Shown here in pieces: positions 48,121-57,632 of a DNA stretch of 64,000 nucleotides. Under the pieces are notes generated by a model. That model was not told where the DNA came from. It did no database searches and saw only the letters and a list, made by a program, of their open reading frames with translations. The position numbers and the translations under genes were made by a program. Source of the DNA: Anthonomus grandis grandis (lineage: Eukaryota > Arthropoda > Insecta > Coleoptera > Curculionidae); assembly GCF_022605725.1 (NCBI RefSeq), contig NC_065553.1:372001-436000 (forward strand), given 5' to 3'. Positions within the stretch are counted from its first letter, which is position 1. The number at the start of each line of letters is the position of its first letter.

Positions 48121-49330
48121 TTTAAGGCTTCATTACCTATAATTAAAAACCCTAATAATCTTTAAAATAGAAACCTGTTTATTGAGGTTTTTATTACAAA
48201 ATAGTATTTTCGAAGGAGAATCAATAACTTCCTATACGCTAGTGAATATCTTAGCTTTTATTGCTCTAAATCGTATGATTCTTAAGACAGTGTTTCTTGA
48301 AGATTTTTTAAACTCTGGTTGAACATCTCATGAAAATTTTTATAGCAAGAGCTGAGATATAGGAATTTTTGTTACAAGAGAGGCCTTATGCAGAATCGTT
48401 TATTTGTTCTACACAAATTCTTTAAAAGCTTCTTGAACTAAAATTTTAATTAATTTGAATTTATCGTCCTAAAGAGCACATACAGTAATTATAAGCTCAG
48501 AAATTGGAGATTTTATAAAAACAGCATCTATGCTAAACCGAATTATGACGTCTGGTACAATATTAAATATCTCAACTTCTATTTTAGTAGTCAAAATAGT
48601 GGGATTTTTGATATGTGAAGTTCCTTAAAGGTTTTTCTACTCATAATTGAAAATTCCATTAAAATCCTTGAAGTAAAAGCTGAGATATTGAGATTTTTAT
48701 TACAAAACTGTCATTACTAAAAAAATTATTTACACTATACACACTAGTGAATATCTTAGCTTCTAGTGCTCTAAATTATAAGATTCTTAAAACGTAGTGT
48801 TCCTTGAAGATTTTTTCAACTTCGGTTGAATATCTCATTAAAATCCTTAAAACAAGAGCTGAGATATAGCAATTTTTATAACAAGAGAGGCTATATTTTA
48901 CTGCCCTGCTAACAAGAAAGGTCCTATCTGCAAAATTTGGCAAATTCACTTTTTTGGCTCATAGTATTTGTAAACGAGTTATTTATATGTGTACAAAGTC
49001 AAATTGTCCTATATGCGTTTTAAGTGCTTTATTTAATGCCTAAATGTATTGTCCTAACTGAATAAATTCCCAGGTTTGCTAAAATAAATTGTCCGATTTC
49101 ACATATACTAAGAAAATATGTCCGTTTTTACTTTAAAAATGCAGTTAGGACTATTTAAGCTAGCATTTTGTGTTAAACGATATCAGTAAGGACAATTAAG
49201 CGTAGCATGACAGAAGCACTTGGTGTAACATAACCTTAAATTATTGATAATAAAAGGTGTGTTATTATACAGTTATTTGTCAGACTTTGTAATTTTTTTT
49301 GCATTTTTAAGCAAACTAATATTGCGAGAA

Positions 49331-51304
49331 ATGGATACAGGGTAAGTTTAACAATGTCACCTTATATTTAAGCAATACTTGATTGTAATTCTGGTTTGTA
49401 GTAGCAATAGTGCATCTGATATCCAGAACAGCAATAGTAGATGTAAACGTATGCTATTTCTTGCTTTAAATAAACAACTCAAAGAAAAATTAAATGTTGT
49501 CAGAAAATCTAAACAGAATAAAGCCAAAAAAGATGATAAAGATCCGGATTATGTGCCAGGACTGTCCAATGATTACGACCAAAATGTAAGAAAAATAAGT
49601 CGGATTCTAGTTGCGAATACAGCCCCCCAAGTAAAAAAATACGCATATTGTCCAATGTTTTGCTATCCCCCGGATATTCCAATCAGGTAACCTTAAGTAC
49701 TTCAAGTTATTCGAATATCGAAGTAGAAGAACGTAAAGAGAATCTATCAAATATAGAACCAGAAGAGAACGAACTTAACTCTGTTCAGGATTTCATTCGG
49801 GACAATATTTTACAAGATATTATAAATAAAGCCATTGATAAAGCTGAATGTAAACGTTATACAAAAACTGGAGAAATAAGAAATAGAAAAAAATTTGAAG
49901 AACCACTCGTCGAAAGGAAGAAACAAAAAGTAGAGAGTTACGTAAGAGCTCATGAAGTTAAAAGATCATGTAAATGCAAGCTCAATTGCTCCAGAAAAAT
50001 CTCGTATAGTAGGCAAAAAGACATTAATAAACAATACTGGGTATTGCCAAAAGAACTACAAAAGCAGTTTGTTTTGAGCTGCGTAGAACCAAGTAAAAAA
50101 ATAAAACGAAGTACAGCTAAAAAGCAAACTTCACCAAGAGTTTATTCCTATAAATATAATTTAATATCAGAGAAAGCCGAAAAGGTGTGTGTTTGCAAGA
50201 TATTTTTGTTAGCGACATTGGGCTATGAAAAAGATAATGATGGAATGTTGAAAAACATTCGTAAAACGGATTCAAAATTGATAGTACCTAAAAAAGATGG
50301 AAGAAAACGATCATACCCACACAAAGTAGACAGGCACAAAATTATTGGGCATGTTAATTCATTCAACCCCACAATATCTCACTACAGAAGAGAGCACGCT
50401 CCTCTTAGAAAATACTTTCCCAGTGATATAAATACAACCTTGATGTACAAGGATTTTCGACAGAAATATCCAAACACCGAATTTTCTTACGAATTATACC
50501 GAAAAATTGTTACTAATGACAAATATATCCTCCGCGAACTTAGGAAATGAAGAATGCTGGGACTGCGAAGAATTTAATATACACAAAAAAGCCACATCTC
50601 ATGAAGCTGATGCGTTGCCAACTGTGATGTGTGCCAAAAATGGAAAATTTATAAAGTAAAGGCCACTAACGCGAGAAAAAATTATCAGGAAGATGCAGAG
50701 AAAATAAAACAAGATGATAAAATTTATGTAGCTGCTGATTTGCAAAAGCTAAAAATGTTTATTTAAGAATTTGCATATAATTACTTAAACACAGTTTTGT
50801 TAATTTCCAGGTGATCATGCTTCCCCGATTGGAAACATTCAAAGAAATTATTTTCACGCCACGTATAGTAGCATACAATGAGAGCTTCGTTTCGCTTGGT
50901 AAGAAATCCAGTAAATCAAAAGTTAATGTAATAAAAATGCAACTTGCACAATTTTTTAACTTTACCGACTATACCTTCAAATATAAGTTACAAAAGCTTA
51001 TTTCTCGCGTTTACTTAAAAGATATGGTTTGTCTTCTTTTTAAAAGAGGAAATTACTTTTTTTCTTACAAAACAAAATTTGAGAACGATTTTACTGACTT
51101 AGTGACTTGAAAGACATTTTCATAATGAAGTATGTTAGGGGAACGCTAATGCAACCGCAATCTCGTAATGTATGTCGCGGTGTGGGTTTAGCTCGAAAAA
51201 ATAATCTTACATCCAAATTAAAAGCGCACATTCCTCAAAATCGTATGAAATTTTGGGAAGATCTGTCGGTTAGCGAAGACGGTTGTGAGGAAGAAATAGA
51301 TTAA
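49331..51304 (+). pseudogene. Transposase-like gene of element I, core deleted
   Basis: A mini exon ATGGATACAGG (49331-49341) splices over a 60-bp intron into SNSASDIQ... (49402 on). A frameshift lies near 49650. Then 49648-50550 gives a basic region with CKCKLNC (49968-49990), YWVLPKELQKQFVLSCV, VCVCKIFLLATLG and HVNSFNPTISHYRREHAPLR. After another shift come ECWDCEEFNIHKKATSHEAD, a DLQK end and a 62-bp intron (50749-50810, GC donor), then VIMLPRLETFKEIIFTPRIV and AYNESFVSLG. The centre of the related proteins I remember, with a DNC..QNK acidic block, is absent here. The C-terminus NVCRGVGLARKNNLTSKLKA ends at 51304. I recall this as a transposon-associated family of animals but cannot name it. 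Confidence 0.65.
49342..49401 (+). other. Predicted 60-bp first intron of the element I gene
   Basis: Donor GG|GTAAGT and acceptor TTTGTAG|TAGC restore an in-frame start MDTGSNSASD. Without splicing the frame has no plausible start. Confidence 0.65.
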
Positions 51305-53289
51305 TATTTCTATTTTTTATGTTCATTTCGTTATATACCTATTATACGTAATAAGTTTATAAAAATTGGTATAATAAATAAAACCGTTTAGTAAATTAAA
51401 ATATTAGTTTCATTTAGGACAGTTTTCGTAAGTAAAATATTAACAATATCTATTTCATATACTAGGCTATATTATCCTAAGTGACAATATAATAAAAAAT
51501 CTACTAATTGGTAAGAGGTATCTCAAAATTATTTTTATCAATTAGATCCTGTTTTCCGACTTAATATATAAAATAAACCATGAAGAGTTTGCTAAAATAC
51601 CTCTTCTTATATAATGAAAATAAACAAAAAACTGATTTCCCAAAAAACTACATTTTGCAGATAGCACCTTTCATGTTAGGGCGGCAGATTAAGCAGAATC
51701 ATTTATTTGTTATACACTACTGAATATCTGCGTTTCTAGTAGTTAAAATAGCGTGATTCTTTATTAGTGAGACTCCTTGAAGAATTCTTCAACTAAAGTT
51801 GGAAACCCCATTAAAATCTACGACAGAAACTGAAATATTTTTTAACAGGAGAGCCTAAATACTAAACAGTAATATTTACTTCTTGTTTACTAATTAATAT
51901 GTCAATTTCTTGTGCTAGAAATCGTGTCATTTTTTTATATTTAAGATTCCTTAAAGGGTTTTTTAATGGAAAGTCAAAACTCCAATACAATGTTTTTAAT
52001 GGAAGCTGAGTTATTGGAGATTTTAAAAAGAGTCTGCTCTAAACAGAATTATCACGTCTCCTACACTTGTTGATATTTTAGCTTCTTGTGGTCAAGATTG
52101 TGGGATTCTTAATATTTGAAGTTCCTTAAAGGCTTTTTAACTTATTATTAAAAATTCAATCAAAATCCTTAAAATAGAAGCAAAAATATTGCATTTTTTA
52201 TTACAAGAGAGCCTATACTAAATTTATTACAAGAGAGCCTATACTAAACTGTTTCATTTACTTCTTGTACACTACTGAATATCTCGGCATCCAATGCTCC
52301 AAATCGTATAATTCTTAAAACTTAGTTTCCTAAGAATTTTCCAAATATGGTTGAACATCCTATTAAAATCCTTATAACAGGAGCTAATATATAGGGATTT
52401 TTATAAAAAGAGAGGCTCCATTAAGCTACTAATCATTTATTTCGTATACACTACTGAATATGTAGGCGTCTAGTACTCAAAATCGTGTTCTGTAATTCTT
52501 TATTAGACATGGGAAACTCCATTCAAATCTACAACAGAAGCTGAAATATGGCCTTTTTTAACAGGAGCCCTTTACTAAACAGTATCATTTACTTCTTGTA
52601 CACTAGTGAATATCTCCATTTCCGCTCTTCTAATATACTGGGTGTGCCAACAAAGTGTACGGCTAAGATAGCGCCTTAACTATATGAGGTAGAGCAAAAA
52701 GTTCTACAGCAAAGTTGTAGGGTTGACAAAAACCTACGAACTAAAAATATTTATATATATACTTGGTGTGACAAAAAAATTACTATAAAATATGATTTTT
52801 TTACGCCCTGTATATTATGGTACTAAAATGTGAGGCAAAAAGAGTACTTTATGTATAACGTTTTTAAAATTTCCGTGCGGCGTTGCAACGTAATTAATTT
52901 TATTTTGTTATTTTTTGCCTTTTAGAGGGTTCGTTTAAAAAATCATAATTAACTTAAAATTTATTCTGCGCCTATGAAACTTGTACCACAGTTAGTCTAG
53001 GATACCTCCTCTAGACTTACTGTAATAATTGGTAATTTTTTAATACAGGGTGTTTCTAAAGAACATTCAAACTTCCTGAAATTAAATACGCAATATCTCA
53101 AATTTTTCAAATGGAACATGCTGTATATTTTTATCTAATTAAGTTTGTCCCTCAAATACCTTCATTTTTTAATTAGTATGTCCTATAGCTAAACCAAGTA
53201 CTTTTTGAGATATTTTAACTTTTCTGTAAAATACTATGCATAAAACATAGAAGAACATTCACTTATCCCAGATATCTAAGATATCAAAA

Positions 53290-53705
53290 GGATTAAGCTC
53301 TGAGGGGACCCTTTCCAGGTTGTCGGGCCCTGGATGGTGTTCGGTCTTCTGTACCCATGAACTTTCTGACGACCCGTGCTGTCCCCAGTAGCACCGCTTT
53401 TTGCATGTTTTTTTAGTGGTGCTCACTTAGTCCCAGTTGTTTGAGGTTCTCTACAAGGGTTTTTGGTATAAGTCCAGTTGATATTTTCCAGTCCAGTTGA
53501 TTTTTAAGTCCAGTTTATACTCGCCATTTTCAAGAACTGGCTCTGGAATATAATTGTAATATGGAACTTTGTCCGTCTTCAAGAGGTTTAGTTTAAGTGC
53601 AAGTTCTTGGTGCAGTATTTTTCCCACGCAGTCATGACGTGCCTTATACTCAGTTTGGGCAAACGTTTGACATCCTCCCGTTATGTGTTGGATGGATTCT
53701 GTCAC
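53290..53705 (-). pseudogene. C-terminal fragment of an RT with endonuclease-like tail
   Basis: The minus strand reads VTESIQHITGGCQTFAQTEY then KARHDCVGKILHQELALKL (53600-53705), a C..H-type block followed by the Y..RH..V...H..LA signature. This is found ahead of the C-terminal endonuclease in R4/Dong-like and related non-LTR elements. PYYNYIPEPVLENGEYKLDL follows. After a deletion comes LIPKTLVENLKQLGL and AVLLGTARVVRKFMG (53370-53475). Clade assignment is inference. Confidence 0.6.
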
Positions 53706-53709
<4 letters not shown>

Positions 53710-53756
<47 letters not shown>

Positions 53757-53778
53757 ATTATTATTATTATTATTATTA
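53710..53778. repeat. (ATT)n microsatellite
   Basis: About 69 bp of ATT repeats with one AATATT break, directly next to the RT fragment in the core of element E. Confidence 0.95.
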
Positions 53779-55018
53779 CACACTTAAAAAATTGATTACA
53801 AAATGAACAATAAAAATTAAAAATCGAATAACTAACTCACTGATAATTTCTAAAATGGTTTTTGAAGAAAAAACATTGATCTTGTCTACTACTGTCATAA
53901 AACTAATAATCTGACAATTATTATTTGATGTTTAAACCAATGTTTGTAAGCAATCTTGATCAAAACTTAAAGAATACCCGTTTTATGCATAGTATTTTAC
54001 AGAAAAGTTAAAATATCTCAAAAAGTACTTGATTTAGCTATAGGACATATTGAATAAAAAATAAAGGTATTTGAGGGACAAACTTAACTAGCTAAAAATA
54101 TACAGGGTGTTCCATTTGAACAGTTTGAGATATTGCGTATTTAATTTCAGCAAGTTTGAAAGTTCTTTAAAAACACCCTGGATTAAAAAATTACAAATTA
54201 TCATAGTCAGCCTAGAGGACGTACCCTAGACTAACTGTGGTACAAGTTTCATAGGCGCAGAATAATTTTTAAGTTAATTATGATTTTTTAAACGAACCCT
54301 CTAAAAGGCAAAAAATAACATAAAAAAATTAATTACGTTGCAACGCCGCACGAAAATTTTAAAAACGTTATACCAAAGTAAACTACTCTTTTTGCCTCAC
54401 ATTTTAGTACCATAATATACAGGGCATACCATTTAAAAAAATATATATATTTTATAGTAACTTTTTTGTGACACACCCACTATACATGAAAATATTTTTA
54501 GTTCGTAAGTTTTTGTCAACCCTACAACTTTGCTGTAGGACTCTTTGCTCTACCTCGTATAGTTAAGGCGCTATCTTAGCCGTACAACTTGTTGGCACAC
54601 CCTGTATAAGGTTCCTTGAAGGTTTTTTTTTTATTTTGGAATCAAAACCCCAATAAAATGTCTTTAATGTAAGGTGAGATACTGAAGATTTTAAGTCTGT
54701 TCTAAACAGAATTATCCCGTCTGGTACACTAGTTAATATGTCAGCTTTTAGTGGTCAAATTTCTCGGATTTTTAATATATGATATATAAGTTTATATTGT
54801 ACAAGAGCCTGTACTAAAACGAATCATTTACTTCTGTACACTAGTGAATATCTCAGCTTTTAATGGTCCAGATCGTGTGATTCTTAAAACATAGCATTCC
54901 CTAGAAGTTTTTTCAACAATGGTTAAAAGTCCTAATAAAATCCTTACAACAGGTGCTGAGATATAGGTATTCTTATAAGAAGAGAGACTATCCTAATCAG
55001 AATCATTTGTTATTTGTA

Positions 55019-57139
55019 CAGGGTGGTGAGATTTTGACTGTTTTAACAGAAAACTCGTATTTTTCGAACAGATAGAAAAAAATTGACTTAGATGTCATGA
55101 GCTCAAATTTTGTAAAAAAAAATTTTAAGTTATCAAAATTTTACTATGTCAAACTGTTTGGCCGCTAGGAGGCGTTTCTTGAATTTGGTCGATTTCGGTA
55201 ATTAGCCATAACTGTTTTTGCTATTAAAGATAATTGACTTCTGAAAACACTTTCTCGAAGTACTTTTTAATGATAAATATTTTTATGTTATATATTTTTA
55301 TACAGGGTATTTCATAAAGTTGATATTCCATTTTTTTTTCTTATGGAACACATATTATTTTTTTATAAATTCTTGAAGTCCTCTTTTCAAAATATATAAC
55401 ACCATATATCTCATTTTAGCTGTTTCCGATATTACATCGCCATTTTTCCATTTTCCAAGTTTTTTAATTTTTATAGAAGTAGGCTATGGAAAAATTTACT
55501 TCACTTAGATTATAACCTAATATTACAAACTAGAACTATTTTTTTCAAAGTAGGTGTTCAAACTGAACACCTCCTTCTCGAATACATAATAAACACCTTT
55601 TTCTAACTGATTTACAAGCGTTTATAAGCTCAAGAGGTCTAATAGCACGAAAAGCTTGCCTATAACATAGTCGCTAGTCTGCCTATAACATAGTCTATTA
55701 TAGTCGCTACTTGCAACTCTTGTTTCGATAGTTCTTCCTTTAAAAACTAAATCCTTCAATCTTCCCCATAAAAAAAAATCTAACGGCGTTAGGTCGCAAG
55801 ACCTAGCAGGCCATAATATAGGTCCCCTAGTACCAATCCGATGATCCCGATATTCCTGATTTAAAAAATCAGTCGTAATTCGTGCGTTGTGCGAAGAACA
55901 ACCGTCTTGATGATAATACGTGTTTCGAACTCTCGCTAATGGTAAATTTTCCAAAAATGGTGCAACATATGTTTGTAAAATATTTACATAATCTTGGGCA
56001 GTCAAAATTTCATTAAAAAAATGAGGACCCAAAAATCTACCTCGAAAAATTTCAACCCAAATATTGAAGCTCAGCCGTCCCTGTCTGTTCGCGCGTACTA
56101 CACAACATGTGGGTTTTCTGTAGTCCAGTAATAGGAATTATACCTATTATATATTCCTGAAGTGTCTATTCGGCATTCATCTGTCCAAATAATGTTATTA
56201 TGGAGGTTCTCGTCCAATCTGCACTTATTGACATACCAATCACAAAATGCAATTCTTCTCTGAAAGTCGCCATCCTGAAGGTAATGAACTTTCCTAACCC
56301 TGTAGGGTTTAAATTTGTGCTTTTTAAGCGTTTTTAAAACTCTGGTTTTCTCAACATTTATTTCCTCTGCTACTGCTCGATGAGACTATGGATGATCTAA
56401 AACCTCACCTATTATATTAAGTTCCTGAATTTCAGCTTCAACATCAACAGCATAAGTTTTGGGCCTTGGCTTTTTAAAACTTCCGTGCTTTACAAGATTT
56501 AATTTTAACACTGGAAACATTCTTTTATCTGGTTGACGACGTTCAGAAAAAGTATTTAAATATAATGCACTGACTGCCTCGGAATTTTCATTAGACAGAA
56601 AATAGCACTTTAACATGTCAACTTTTTCGTAATTTTCATACATTTGTTTTTTAAATTCTCTAAATATTTGAGCACTATATAGCTCTATTGAAATATGTTA
56701 CTGACAGGAGAAATAAACAATTTTCTATCTGGCTGTCACATATGACATGTGCTGTTTTTTACCAAAGCCTACATCTATAAAGTAAAAGCCTTGAAATATG
56801 GAAAAATGTTAATGTAATATTGGAAATATCGGAAACCGCTAAAATGAGATATATGGTGTTATATATTTTTGAAAAGAGGATTTCAAGGGCTTTAATAATT
56901 TGTAAGAAAACAATATGTGTTCCATGAGAAAAAAAATATTTGAAATATCAACTTTATGAAACACCCTGTATAAAAATATATAACATAAAAATATTTATCA
57001 TTAAAAAGTACTTTGAGAAAGTGTTTTCAGAAGTCATTTTTTTTTACAAAATTTGAGCTCATGACATATCAGTCAATTTTTTTCTATCTGTTCGGAAAAT
57101 ACGAGTTTTCTGTTAAAACAGTCGAAATCTCACCCCCTG
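55019..57139 (-). mobile_element. CAGGGTG-type DNA transposon F
   Basis: CAGGGTGGTGAGATTTTGAC at 55019 after TA; the inverted right end (CAGGGGGTGAGATTTCGAC) ends at 57139 before TA. The TIRs continue inwards to about 55460 and 56785, with a second CAGGGTATTTCATAAAG / CAGGGTGTTTCATAAAG motif at 55303 and 56966. The left arm carries about 110 extra bp. The surrounding satellite gives the empty site TTTG-TA-CACTAC, proving a TA duplication. Confidence 0.9.
55545..56643 (-). pseudogene. DUF4817/DDE_3-type transposase (element F)
   Basis: The N-terminus MYENYEKVDMLKCYFLSNEN (56643) is followed by ERRQPDKRMFPVLKLNLV and an acidic linker. NIIWTDECRIDTSGIYNRYN (about 56150-56210) holds the first Asp, with INIWVEIFRGRFLGPHFFNE-like sequence spanning a stop near 56070. 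YYHQDGCSSHN (second Asp, about 55910) and WPARSCDLTPLDFFLWG (third Asp, about 55790) are separated by 36 residues. The C-terminus GGVQFEHLL ends at TGA 55545. About 366 codons in all, with stops and frameshifts near 56070-56380 and 55690. Confidence 0.8.
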
Positions 57140-57290
57140 TACACTACTGATTATCTGGGCTTCTAGTACTCAAAATCGCATAATTTTTTCTCAGTGATAG
57201 ACGTTGAAGGATTAACTTAAACTTAGATTAAAAACTTCAATAAAATCTTTGAAATAGAAGCTTAAATATTCATCATCTCTCAAACAATGA

Positions 57291-57630
57291 TGTCAAATGG
57301 ATTTTCCAATTTTTTAATTCATACAATATACATTATTTTTATATTTATATTTATTAAAGTCAACTATTATAATTTCCATTAAAGTTTTTTGAGTATAGTT
57401 AATATTTTGGATTAACAAGTTTAAACAATAAATGCAACTAATACCTATAAGGGAATCATTAATTTAAAATAACTTTAGGTACATTTACTGAATCAACTGT
57501 GCACAATACCTTCATTGTCTCAGTATTTTCAAAAAACACAAAATATTTCAAAAACTTGAATGCTTAAGCTAGGTAAACTTTAATAAGACCTACCTTTATT
57601 TACGATATAAAATTCAAAAAACAAATAATA
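57291..57630. other. Spacer between array S3 and element G
   Basis: AT-rich, no feature seen. Array S3 ends at about 57290 (..TCAAATAGAAGC-like unit, then unrelated sequence). Confidence 0.4.
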
Positions 57631-57632
57631 TA

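Larger units (their letters stand above)
48901..51687 (+). mobile_element. DNA transposon I with 36-bp TIRs and cysteine-rich gene
   Basis: 48901-48936 (CTGCC....CTATCTGCAAAAT) and 51652-51687 (inverted) match at 31 of 36 positions. Satellite S3 runs up to both edges (left ..AGAGGCTATATTTTA, right ATTAAGCAGAATCATT), fixing the element at 2787 bp. TTA borders both sides, allowing one base of slack on the right, and may be the remains of a target duplication. Subterminal GTCCTAACTG-like motifs recur on both sides. Superfamily not recognised. Confidence 0.8.
52638..54604. mobile_element. CAGGGTG-type element E, about 620-bp TIRs, no transposase
   Basis: The left tip is CTGGGTGTGCCAACAA (one base off CAGGG) after TA at 52636; the right tip is inverted CAGGGTGTGCCAACAAG ending at 54604 before TA. 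The TIRs span 52638-53255 and 53990-54604 and share GGCTAAGATAGCGCCTTAAC, GTTGCAACG, GAGGTA.CCTAGAC and TAGCTATAGGACAT. CAGGGTG/CGCCCTG motifs recur inside them (52803, 53045, 54113, 54421). The 730-bp core holds a retrotransposon fragment and no transposase. Located in array S3. Confidence 0.85.
48121..57290 (-). repeat. Tandem array S3, minus-oriented part, interrupted
   Basis: The same unit as at 35141-46100, read in reverse: CACTAGTGAATATCTTAGC, CTCTAAATCGTATGATTCTTA, ATTAAAATCCTTACAACAGG, GCTGAGATATAGG, TTTTTATTACAAGAGAG. Array stretches are 48121-48900, 51688-52635, 54607-55016 and 57142-57290, with elements I, E and F between them. Confidence 0.9.

Noticed and set aside
48901..51687. 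piggyBac assignment for element I from TTA-like flanks
   Set aside because: TTAA is found only on the right, and the protein blocks do not resemble piggyBac transposases.
35141..57290. Regularly spaced repeats as a CRISPR array
   Set aside because: Units are about 170 bp, diverged, without short identical repeats and unique spacers, in a eukaryotic context.
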